Source: Clostridiales bacterium
Lineage (GTDB): Bacteria > Bacillota > Clostridia > Lachnospirales > Lachnospiraceae
DNA: 41,133 nucleotides
NCBI GenBank assembly: GCA_019416265.1
Contig: DXXQ01000207.1
Location: 1 to 41,133 of the forward strand
Reading direction: 5' to 3'
In this document: positions 1-7,780 of the stretch, one piece after another
Position numbering within the stretch: the first letter of the stretch is position 1
Layout of the letters: every line of letters starts with the position of its first letter
The notes under the pieces: generated by a model
Told to the model about the DNA's origin: nothing
Database searches by the model: none
Seen by the model: the letters and a program-made list of their open reading frames with translations, nothing else
Position numbers and translations under genes: made by a program

Positions 1-1
1 C

Positions 2-667
2 ATCATGATTCCTGTAAGTGAAATCGAAAGCAGGATAGTATCTTGTCCGAAGATAAAGGTAAGAATGGAAGGGATTTGTTCCGAAAATTGGTTTGAGGAA
101 AATGAAAAGATACTTCACATATTTTTTGAGGACGCCCGGCGGAATTTGTTTAATGTGGTTCAAGTCAAGGCAGAGATAGTAAAATATTATTATGCTCTTG
201 AAGAAGGACTACCAGAGGTTTTTCCGAAAGAAAGACTGAGAGGATTGAAAGATTACACAGGGATTGATGCTTTTGATTCTGGGAAAATGTTGGAAAACTG
301 GTTGCTTGATCTGTTGGAAGAAATTAAAGAAAATGTTATGGGTCTGGATTTGAATTTGCAGAGAATTAAAGAATATATAGAGACTCACTATATGGAGGAG
401 ATAGGTCTGGAACAGATTGCGGATGAGTTTCACATGAGTATGCCTTATTTTTGTCAGTATTTTAAAAAGAATATGGGAGCCAGTTTTGTGACGTATCTGA
501 ACGGGTTCCGAATACAAAGAGCGAAGGAGCTTATGAGGGATAAAACATTATCTACTGAGCAGATTGCAGATGCCATAGGAATGAAGAATACCAATTATTT
601 TATACGTCTGTTTAAAAAACATACAGGCATGACTGTGAGTGCATATAGGAAAACCTTAAAATTTTGA
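2..667 (+). CDS. AraC-family regulator, C-terminal part (5' end outside window)
   Basis: The reading frame is open to the left edge, so the ATG at 5 is probably internal and the N-terminal part (possibly a receiver domain, as in YesN-type response regulators) is not visible. The last ~100 residues form a typical AraC double helix-turn-helix: RIKEYIETHY, then EIGLEQIADEFHMS and the second helix pair STEQIADAIGMKNTNYFIRLFKKHTGMTVSAYRK. It lies 157 bp upstream of a sugar-binding protein on the same strand and is the likely local transcription activator of the glycan operon. In this family a sensor kinase gene is usually adjacent, here presumably upstream of the window. The DNA-binding domain is clear; whether the protein is a two-component regulator or a sugar-sensing AraC protein cannot be decided from what is present. 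Confidence 0.85.
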   Translation: MMIPVSEIESRIVSCPKIKVRMEGICSENWFEENEKILHIFFEDARRNLFNVVQVKAEIVKYYYALEEGLPEVFPKERLRGLKDYTGIDAFDSGKMLENWLLDLLEEIKENVMGLDLNLQRIKEYIETHYMEEIGLEQIADEFHMSMPYFCQYFKKNMGASFVTYLNGFRIQRAKELMRDKTLSTEQIADAIGMKNTNYFIRLFKKHTGMTVSAYRKTLKF

Positions 668-738
668 ATAAAAAGAAAAATAATGAAAAAATAAAAAAAG
701 AACACTAAAAATATGAATGAATATAGAAATGGCGTACA

Positions 739-771
739 TTGTTTTCTGAAAAATCTTGTGTTAGACTAACA
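739..771 (+). promoter_or_regulatory. Putative promoter of the glycan operon with a palindrome over the -10
   Basis: TTGTTT at 739-744, a 17-bp spacer and TAGACT at 762-767, with an extended TG at 759-760. The -10 lies inside a perfect 13-bp palindrome (TGTTAG-A-CTAACA, 759-771), which could be an operator. It is the only good promoter candidate in the 157 bp before the binding-protein gene. Predicted by eye only. Confidence 0.45.
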
Positions 772-824
772 ACAGTTGGAAATAAACAAAAGCAACGAAA
801 AACACAAGTCAGGAGGGATGCTTT

Positions 825-2081
825 ATGAAAAACAAAAGAAGGTATCTGGCAACATTAACTGCATGCAGTATGGTAGTCGGTGTAATTGGAAGCAGTGTTT
901 CTGTATACGCTGAGGAAGAAGGAAATGTAGAAGGAAAATTGGTTATCTGGGAGCATACAGCACAGTTTGAAGAACCATTAAAAGCAGTAATTGCAGGATT
1001 TAATGAAAAATACCCGGATGTAGAGGTTGAGTATCAGATTAAAACATCAGATCAGTATTACAATCTGCTTCAAACCGCAATGCAGGCAGGAGAGGCACCG
1101 GATTTGTTTTGGACGAATGGTACGGCAACAACGAATATGCAGGTTTATGCAGAACAAGGGCTTTTGATGGATTTGACAGATAAGGTGGATTTTTCCTTAT
1201 ACGATGGAACAAATGCTATGAGTATCTGTACGATAGATGATGTTGCTTATGCGACACCTACAGCGGAACTTGGCGGACGTGCATGTTTTTATAACAAGGC
1301 GATTTTTGAGGAGCTAGGATTATCTGTACCGACTTCATTTTCAGAATTTGAGGCAGATCTTCAGATAATCCAGGATGCTGGCTACATTCCTATTGCGTTC
1401 TGTGGAACTGATCCGTGGGCAACATTATTCCACTTTGAGCCGATTCTTGCTTCAATGCATTTAGAATGGTTAGATGAATATATGGAAAACGGAGATGTAG
1501 CTATTAATGATGAACGAATAATTGAAGTTTATAATAAAATGCTGGAATGGGCAGAAAAAGGTTACTACGGTGTTGGATATACAGGTGTTGATGAATCTGG
1601 TGCGCTTCTTGCGTTCTCCAAAGGGGAAGCGGCGATGAGCATAGAGGGAACTTGGAATATTCAAACAATTCAGGAAAACAATCCAGACTTGGACTTTGGA
1701 GCATTTTTAATACCATGTGAAGACGGAACAAAACCATTTGTGGGAACAAATTCCTGCGGTTTCTCTGTAAGTGCAAATACAGAAAACGAAGCGGCTGCTT
1801 TAGCATTTGCGAATTATTTTGCAAGTCTTGAAGGACAGCAGATTTGGATTAATAAATTAGACTCTATTCCATGTACAAAGGAGATCGTTTCTGAAAATAG
1901 TGTAATTAAGGAAATGGCGGACTTTGATGTTCAGACAGAAAGCTTTTACAGTATTTTAGGATATTTGGAAGGTGAAGGCGAAAGCCCGAGAAATGTTTGG
2001 GAAGAAGATCAGTGCAAGATTTATACAGGTGGCATCAGTGTGCAGGATTTCGTGGATGAATTGGAAGCATTGACTCGTTAA
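825..2081 (+). CDS. Carbohydrate ABC transporter substrate-binding protein
   Basis: 418-residue extracytoplasmic binding protein of the SBP type-1 (MalE/UgpB-like) family that captures an oligosaccharide for the two permeases just downstream. The N-terminus is a signal sequence (KNKRR, then a hydrophobic stretch to VYA at 27-29). LTAC at 11-14 fits a lipobox, but the hydrophobic run before that Cys is very short, so cleavage after VYA by signal peptidase I is the better reading; both are possible. The mature part has the family pattern: KLVIWEHTAQFEEP, FNEKYPDVEVEY, GEAPDLFWTNG and GEAAMSIEGTWN. The ribosome site AGGAGG precedes the ATG. A hairpin follows the stop and probably sets binding protein above permease level. 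Given the rhamnosidase and mannosidase in the operon, the ligand may be a rhamnose- or mannose-containing glycan (inference). Confidence 0.9.
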   Translation: MKNKRRYLATLTACSMVVGVIGSSVSVYAEEEGNVEGKLVIWEHTAQFEEPLKAVIAGFNEKYPDVEVEYQIKTSDQYYNLLQTAMQAGEAPDLFWTNGTATTNMQVYAEQGLLMDLTDKVDFSLYDGTNAMSICTIDDVAYATPTAELGGRACFYNKAIFEELGLSVPTSFSEFEADLQIIQDAGYIPIAFCGTDPWATLFHFEPILASMHLEWLDEYMENGDVAINDERIIEVYNKMLEWAEKGYYGVGYTGVDESGALLAFSKGEAAMSIEGTWNIQTIQENNPDLDFGAFLIPCEDGTKPFVGTNSCGFSVSANTENEAAALAFANYFASLEGQQIWINKLDSIPCTKEIVSENSVIKEMADFDVQTESFYSILGYLEGEGESPRNVWEEDQCKIYTGGISVQDFVDELEALTR

Positions 2082-2095
2082 GGAATGATGAATGG

Positions 2096-2127
2096 ATGCC
2101 GCACAGAAATGTGCGGCATTTATTTTT
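2096..2127 (+). terminator. Intercistronic stem-loop between binding protein and permease
   Basis: A 9-bp perfect stem (ATGCCGCAC 2096-2104, GTGCGGCAT 2111-2119) with a 6-base loop, followed by TTATTTTTT. It looks like a leaky terminator or 3' stabiliser. The ribosome site of the next gene starts right after it, so partial read-through is expected. It also argues that the permease does not start at the ATG at 2085, which lies upstream of the stem. Confidence 0.7.
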
Positions 2128-2144
2128 TCAAGGAGGCGTTACGA

Positions 2145-3041
2145 TTGAAGAAAAAGAGAGCTTATATTGGATTTATAGCACCGGGATTTTTGATTTATAC
2201 GGTTCTTATGATCATACCTATCTGTTGTGCAATTTACTATAGCTTTTTTGAATGGAGCGGAATTGGACCTATGGAATTTATTGGTCTGGACAACTATAAA
2301 AAGCTGTTCACAGATCCCAGAATGTCTCATATTTTTTTCAATGCTCTGAAAAACAATATGAAATATTTACTCTGCGTATTATTTATTATCACTCCGTTGC
2401 AGATTTTCCTGGCATATATGCTCCATATCAAGGTAAAAGGACATAAATATATACGTTTGATGTTGTTTCTTCCATATGTGATAAGTACATCAATTGTTGG
2501 TTTCTTTGCAATTTTACTCCTGGATCCGAATATTGGATTATTCAATGAAATATTGGGAGCAATTGGCGGGCAGGGCGCAAAAAAGGCATGGCTTGGCGAT
2601 CCGGATATGGTATTTAAGATTTTTGTTTGCGCGATTATCTGGCAATGTATTGGAGCTGGAATGATGATTTTTTATGCGAATATGCAGGAAATACCGGAAG
2701 AAATTATTGAAGCATCGGTTATTGACGGTGCAGGAGAGTGTAAAAAATTCTTCCATGTGGTATTGCCTATGATGAAGTCATCTCTAACAACCAATATTAC
2801 AACAAGTGTTATTTATGCATTGACGATGTTCGACTTACCATATATTTTGGTAGGACCTCAGGGAGGGGTTAATAATAAGCTTGATTTTGTAAATATGGTG
2901 TTTTATAGATATGCATTTGGTGGAAGCTATTTTGGAGAAACCTCTATAGGATTTGGGTCAAGTATTAGTGTCACGATGTTTGTGATTATTTTAACATTCT
3001 CTCTTGTAACTGCCAGACTGATGCGTAAGCTTGATGATTGA
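2145..3041 (+). CDS. Sugar ABC transporter permease (MalF/UgpA type)
   Basis: Inner-membrane subunit of the carbohydrate importer, about 298 residues with six predicted membrane spans. The conserved ATPase-contact loop is visible as EEIIEASVIDGAGECKKFFHVVLPMM (EAA motif). The longest frame begins at ATG 2085, but that start would place a terminator-like hairpin inside the coding region. The TTG at 2145 is preceded by AAGGAGG at ideal spacing and gives the usual short basic N-terminus (LKKKRAYIGF), so it is preferred. The stop is 8 bp before the next permease, so the two are translated together and should form a heterodimer. No ATP-binding subunit is encoded nearby. Confidence 0.9.
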   Translation: MKKKRAYIGFIAPGFLIYTVLMIIPICCAIYYSFFEWSGIGPMEFIGLDNYKKLFTDPRMSHIFFNALKNNMKYLLCVLFIITPLQIFLAYMLHIKVKGHKYIRLMLFLPYVISTSIVGFFAILLLDPNIGLFNEILGAIGGQGAKKAWLGDPDMVFKIFVCAIIWQCIGAGMMIFYANMQEIPEEIIEASVIDGAGECKKFFHVVLPMMKSSLTTNITTSVIYALTMFDLPYILVGPQGGVNNKLDFVNMVFYRYAFGGSYFGETSIGFGSSISVTMFVIILTFSLVTARLMRKLDD

Positions 3042-3049
3042 GGTGCAGT

Positions 3050-3904
3050 ATGAAAAAAATTAGAGATAGGAAAATAGAGGCGAAAAGTACAAGATTGGTA
3101 AAAAATCTGATTTCTGTGATTCTGATTATTTATTCCTCGCTTTCCATTTTTTTGATTGGGAATACAATCTTGTCATCTTTCAAAACAAAATCGGATCTCA
3201 TCAATAATACATTGGGTTTTCCAAAAACTTTTACCCTTGATAATTACGCTGTTGTTTTGGGGGAAGAACATTTTTTTAGATACTTTTTAAACAGTGTACT
3301 TCTAGTAGGAGTATCTGTTGTCTGCTTGGAACTAGTGGCATCCATGGTGGCATATGGATTGGCGCAGTTTAAATTTAAGGGAAAAGGTTTTTTACAGAAT
3401 TATTTCCTTATGGGAATGATGTTTCCAATACAGCTTGGAATCTTACCGCTGTTTATCATGCTGACAAAAGCGCATTTGAATAATAGCTTATTGGGGCTTG
3501 TTTTGATTTATACAGCTAATCTATCGTTTCCAGTTTTTACGTTTTCAAGATTCTTTAAGGAACTTCCTGTTTCTGTGATTGAATCGGCCAGAATTGATGG
3601 AGCTTCAGAGTTCCAGATTTTTTTAAAAATGGTAGTTCCTATTTCCAAGCCGGTTATCTTCACTGTTGGACTTTTAAATTTTGTTCAGCTTTGGAATGAT
3701 TTTTTTATGCCGTTAGTATTTTTGACTAAGACAAGTGTGCGGACATTGACATTAGCAGTGTACAGTTATTCTGCAAATTTTTTGGCAAACTGGGATAAAA
3801 TATTTGCAGCGGCAACCATTGCACTGATTCCTGTGATTATTGTCTATTTCATGTTTTCAGAACAGATTGTGGCAGGCCTTACTGGCGGTGCAGTAAAGGG
3901 ATAG
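3050..3904 (+). CDS. Sugar ABC transporter permease (MalG/UgpE type)
   Basis: Second membrane subunit, about 284 residues with six hydrophobic spans. The EAA-type loop reads ELPVSVIESARIDGASEFQIFLKMVVPISKP, typical of MalG-like CUT1 permeases, and the C-terminus (FSEQIVAGLTGGAVKG) is that of the family. A TTG at 3038 is in frame, but GAGGTG followed by ATG 3050 is the better initiation site. It sits between the first permease and the decarboxylase-like gene (11-bp gap), clearly one operon. Confidence 0.92.
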   Translation: MKKIRDRKIEAKSTRLVKNLISVILIIYSSLSIFLIGNTILSSFKTKSDLINNTLGFPKTFTLDNYAVVLGEEHFFRYFLNSVLLVGVSVVCLELVASMVAYGLAQFKFKGKGFLQNYFLMGMMFPIQLGILPLFIMLTKAHLNNSLLGLVLIYTANLSFPVFTFSRFFKELPVSVIESARIDGASEFQIFLKMVVPISKPVIFTVGLLNFVQLWNDFFMPLVFLTKTSVRTLTLAVYSYSANFLANWDKIFAAATIALIPVIIVYFMFSEQIVAGLTGGAVKG

Positions 3905-3915
3905 AGGAGGATATT

Positions 3916-4926
3916 ATGACAGTAAGAGAACGTTTTAAGATGCTGATGGAAGGAAATACGGAATTGGATGAAAGTCCGGTGGTGGAATGGGCAATGTGGT
4001 GGGATAAGACTCTGCAGGAATGGGAAGAAGCAGGTATGCCCCAAGGAATGTCGGACTATGAGCTTTTTGATTATTTTAAGCTGGATAAAATTACTCAATT
4101 TTGGTTTCCTCATTATCGAGAGGATTGCCCAAAGCCCAAATGTAAATATAATGGTCCGGGAATTATTCAAAATGAGGAGGATTACAATCGGCTTAGGAAG
4201 TACTTTCTTCCTGAGGATGCGGTGAAGCAGATGAAGAAAAAGATTGAGACAACGATACCACTGCATGAAAAAGGAGAGACGATTGTTTGGTATACAATTA
4301 ATGGATACTTTTGGTTCCCAAGAGAGTTATTTGGACCGGAGGCTCATTTGTATTCCTTCTATGATTATCCGGAACTATATCATAGGATATGTGAAGATTT
4401 GGCGGAATGGCATATTAAGGTGATTCATGAATTTAATCAGTATATGCATGCAGATTTTATGACGATTGCAGAAGATCTAAGCTATAATGCAGGGCCGATG
4501 CTTTCGGAGGAAATGTTTAATGAGTTTATGAAACCCTATTATGAAAGGATTATTCCGGAGATAAAAAAATATGGAACAAAAGTATTTGTAGATACAGACG
4601 GAAAGGTGGATCAGGCAATTCCGTGGTTTCTCGGAGCTGGAGTAGAGGGTGTGCTGCCATTGGAAAGACAGTCTGGTGTAGATGTAAATGCACTTAGGGA
4701 GAAATATCCAGAACTTTTAATGATTGGCGGATTTGACAAGACCTGTATGTTTAAGGGAAAGGATGCAATACGCCGTGAAATGGAAAGACTGCTTCCAGCA
4801 GTGCGAAAAGGTCGGTATTTGATGGCAATGGATCACCAGACACCGCCTGGAACTACGATTGAAGATTACAGATATTATATATCACAGCTTCGGGAATATG
4901 GAAAACAGGCATGCAAAGGAGTGTAG
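3916..4926 (+). CDS. Uroporphyrinogen-decarboxylase/MtaA-family protein of unknown substrate
   Basis: 336-residue soluble protein with the URO-D/cobalamin-methyltransferase TIM-barrel pattern (COG0407-like): an N-terminal MTVRERFKMLMEG, then HADFMTIAEDLSYNAGPMLS, FVDTDGKVDQAIPWFLGAGVEGVLPLE, ELLMIGGFDKTCMFKG and a C-terminal MAMDHQTPPGTTIEDYRYYI. Members make or use tetrapyrroles (HemE) or move methyl groups to coenzyme M through a zinc site (MtaA/MtbA). Where the methyltransferases carry a His-x-Cys zinc motif, this protein reads VDTDGK, so that chemistry looks absent. It is in the middle of a glycan operon, 11 bp after a permease and 1 bp before the rhamnosidase, so a role in sugar metabolism is likely, but the reaction is unknown. 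Start chosen from GAGGAGG. Confidence 0.8.
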   Translation: MTVRERFKMLMEGNTELDESPVVEWAMWWDKTLQEWEEAGMPQGMSDYELFDYFKLDKITQFWFPHYREDCPKPKCKYNGPGIIQNEEDYNRLRKYFLPEDAVKQMKKKIETTIPLHEKGETIVWYTINGYFWFPRELFGPEAHLYSFYDYPELYHRICEDLAEWHIKVIHEFNQYMHADFMTIAEDLSYNAGPMLSEEMFNEFMKPYYERIIPEIKKYGTKVFVDTDGKVDQAIPWFLGAGVEGVLPLERQSGVDVNALREKYPELLMIGGFDKTCMFKGKDAIRREMERLLPAVRKGRYLMAMDHQTPPGTTIEDYRYYISQLREYGKQACKGV

Positions 4927-4927
4927 G

Positions 4928-7780
4928 ATGATGAAGGGAAAATGGATTTGGCTAGATGGGGTAGAACATTGCGAAAACCAGAGAGGGTGTTTTGGAGCTT
5001 TTTTTCATGCGAATGAAAGAAATGAAGGCACAGTACTGAAAATCTGTGCTTCTACAAGATATATCGCATACCTGAATGGAGAGGAAATTGGCAGAGGTCC
5101 GATAAGAAGCGGAAGAAGCATCGGCTACTATGATGTATATTCTCTAGATGGAAGGGTTTCCAAGGGGGAAAATTTTCTTGCAGTTCGTGTGTGGAATTAT
5201 GGATGGTCGACGTATCAAAGTCTTCAAGCACCAGGAGGCGTGATATTTGAAGTAAGTCAGAATGGCGAGATTCTTTTAAATTCAGATGAAAAGGTATATG
5301 CTATTCTGGATGAAGGACATCAGTCTTTTGCACCCAAAAGAAATGTAAATCTTGGATTTACAGATTATTATGATGGTAGAAAATTTGACGGAATGTGGAT
5401 GGAACATTCTGAGAGTGTGAAAGAATGGGCATATGCCAAATTGATCCCAGATATATATGATTCTTTAAAAGAACGGGATATTCGTCCGTTTAATTGGGAA
5501 AATCGTTATCCGGCTCATATTGTTTCCATTCAGCAGGTGAAAAAAGGTTGTCAGCAGATTACGGTGAATACAAGAAAGGCTTTTTTCGGTGAAAGATATG
5601 ATGCTGATGAGACGATTTTTTCAGGAATGTTAGGATTTACCTTCGAGAGTCCGGAGAATATGGAGGGAAAAATAAGCTTTCCCAATAGAACCTGGAATGG
5701 TCTGTTTGGAGATTTTCGTATAGATGGACAATTATATTCTACTTCCAATGCAAACAGGGACATTTTGGTACAACTTAAACAGGGAGAGCATTTTTTCCTG
5801 ATGCAGTTTTCGGGAAAGTACGATGATCTGTATTGTCATCTGGAACTGGATTTTCCAAAAGAGTTGAAGATTTTGGCTGATAAGGAAGCACGTTGCTTTT
5901 TTACAGTAGGACCTACCCAGAGAATTATACCTGTGATTGATGGATTTCATAAAGTATACGGAGGCCTGAATGAATATAATCGTATGGAGTCTGAAACAGA
6001 AGCACATTGTAGGATTTTTGGGGCACGAAATATTAATGAGTTGATGGAATGTGTAAAGAGCGAGGGTGTTTCTTTTCAGTGGGTAGAACCACAATATGTA
6101 TTTGAGGATGCATATTTTCTTTCTTTGGCGAGGACAGAAAAAGTAATAGAGGAGAAGACGGTTACAGAAAGTGCATTGGGAATTTTATGGGCAAATGACA
6201 GAGATATGTGCCTGGAAAAGCCGGACAAGGGAGACTATTCCAGGGTGATTCTTGATTTTGGGGATGTATATGTGGGAAGCTTTGAGTTCTTGCTTCGCGC
6301 AGAAGAAGGAGCAGTTGTGGATGTTTACTGCTTTGAAAATATGTATAGCGGCGAAATTGATTATACTATAGGATTGAATAATGGTTTTCGTTATATATGT
6401 AAGGAGGGCTGGCAGAAATATAAATGCATGACAAGAATGGGCGCAAGATATGCCATGATTACGATTCGTAATACAGATATGCCGGTAAAAATCCGCGATT
6501 TTCATATTCGCCATATGACATATTCAGTATCTAAGTGTGGAGAGTTTGCATGTGATGATTTTCTTCTCAACAAAATATGGGATATTTCCTGTCATACTCA
6601 TACGTTATGTATGGAAGACACTTTTACAGATTGTCCGACTTTTGAGCAGGCCTTCTGGATAGGAGATGCCCAGCTTACAGCTCTTATTAATATGTATATT
6701 TACGGTGATTATGAGCAGATTCATCATAATCTGGAACTGGTTTTGACGGCAAAAGATAATACGCCGCTTTTCAATGCACTTACGCCTACAGACTGGAATA
6801 CTAGCATCCCTATGTGGACGATGAACTGGATTATATCCATAGATCAGTATATTGAGATTACAGGAGATAAGAAAATTCTTGACACATTATACGAAAATGT
6901 GAAAGAGGTATTGACATATTATGAGGGCTTTGTACAGTCAGATGGGGGCTTTTTAATCTCCGCATGGAATATGATGGATTGGGCGGATTTTGATATTCAT
7001 AATTATGGTGTTGTGACCGGACAGCAAGCGATTCTGGCATGGTGTTACTATCTGGGAGCTAAATTTGCAAAGCAAAAAGGTGAAATTGATGATGGAGAAC
7101 ATTTTCTTTGTGTCAGAAATAAAATGCTGGAGTATATAGATGAAAAAATGTGGAATTCCCAGAAAAAATGTTATATTGACGGATGGTCGCCTGATGAGGG
7201 AAATTCTAAGACTGCAAGTATACAGACACATATATTGATGTATTTATACAACGGGATTTTAGACGAGGAGAAACGTAAAATAACAGAGGGCTATCTGATA
7301 GATCCACCAAATGAATTTGCAAAGGCGGGGTCTCCGTATATGTTATGCTTTCTTCATGAATGTTTATGTAGAATCGGATACCAGGAACAGGTTTTGCAGG
7401 AGATTCGAGAGAGGTGGGGTGAGATGTTGCATTATGACTCCACCACATGTTGGGAGGTATTTCCAGGGTTCTATGAAAATAGCAGAACTAGGAGTTATTG
7501 CCATTCTTGGTCAGCTGCTCCGGTTATCTTTTGCCTGGAATGCATGCTTGGAATTAAGCGCGTTCAGGAAGGATGGAAAAAAATTTCAATTGCTGTGCCG
7601 GAACGCACAGGAAACTGGTGTAGAGGTGCGATTCCTACACCTCTTGGCGTAATCCGGGCATGCTGGGAGAGAAAAGAAAAAACTTATAAGATATGGCTAC
7701 CGGAGCAGATAGAAATTGATCTTAGTAAAATGGAAGGATGGGATGTACAGATTGTTTCTTTGAAAAGCAGGAGGTTATGA
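4928..7780 (+). CDS. GH78 alpha-L-rhamnosidase-like glycoside hydrolase
   Basis: About 950 residues, predicted cytoplasmic (no signal sequence). N-terminal beta-sandwich domains (ASTRYIAYLNGEEIGRGP is typical of the rhamnosidase N domain) lead into an (alpha/alpha)6 barrel. The GH78 motif DCPTFEQAFWIGDAQ supplies the acidic residues D568, E573 and D580; a later Glu (E843, in TTCWEV) and RSYCHSWSAAPV are also as in the family. The C-terminal GAIPTPLGVIRACWER matches the closing beta domain. The frame is open upstream to 4859, inside the previous gene, but AAAGGAG at 4915-4921 points to ATG 4928 (or 4931). It should release terminal alpha-L-rhamnose from imported glycan. The Thr-Phe in place of the usual charged residues after DCP suggests a subfamily of its own, so the sugar specificity is not certain. 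Confidence 0.85.
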   Translation: MMKGKWIWLDGVEHCENQRGCFGAFFHANERNEGTVLKICASTRYIAYLNGEEIGRGPIRSGRSIGYYDVYSLDGRVSKGENFLAVRVWNYGWSTYQSLQAPGGVIFEVSQNGEILLNSDEKVYAILDEGHQSFAPKRNVNLGFTDYYDGRKFDGMWMEHSESVKEWAYAKLIPDIYDSLKERDIRPFNWENRYPAHIVSIQQVKKGCQQITVNTRKAFFGERYDADETIFSGMLGFTFESPENMEGKISFPNRTWNGLFGDFRIDGQLYSTSNANRDILVQLKQGEHFFLMQFSGKYDDLYCHLELDFPKELKILADKEARCFFTVGPTQRIIPVIDGFHKVYGGLNEYNRMESETEAHCRIFGARNINELMECVKSEGVSFQWVEPQYVFEDAYFLSLARTEKVIEEKTVTESALGILWANDRDMCLEKPDKGDYSRVILDFGDVYVGSFEFLLRAEEGAVVDVYCFENMYSGEIDYTIGLNNGFRYICKEGWQKYKCMTRMGARYAMITIRNTDMPVKIRDFHIRHMTYSVSKCGEFACDDFLLNKIWDISCHTHTLCMEDTFTDCPTFEQAFWIGDAQLTALINMYIYGDYEQIHHNLELVLTAKDNTPLFNALTPTDWNTSIPMWTMNWIISIDQYIEITGDKKILDTLYENVKEVLTYYEGFVQSDGGFLISAWNMMDWADFDIHNYGVVTGQQAILAWCYYLGAKFAKQKGEIDDGEHFLCVRNKMLEYIDEKMWNSQKKCYIDGWSPDEGNSKTASIQTHILMYLYNGILDEEKRKITEGYLIDPPNEFAKAGSPYMLCFLHECLCRIGYQEQVLQEIRERWGEMLHYDSTTCWEVFPGFYENSRTRSYCHSWSAAPVIFCLECMLGIKRVQEGWKKISIAVPERTGNWCRGAIPTPLGVIRACWERKEKTYKIWLPEQIEIDLSKMEGWDVQIVSLKSRRL

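Noticed and set aside
2085..2144. N-terminal extension of the first permease
   Set aside because: It contains a terminator-like hairpin and has no ribosome site; TTG 2145 is better.
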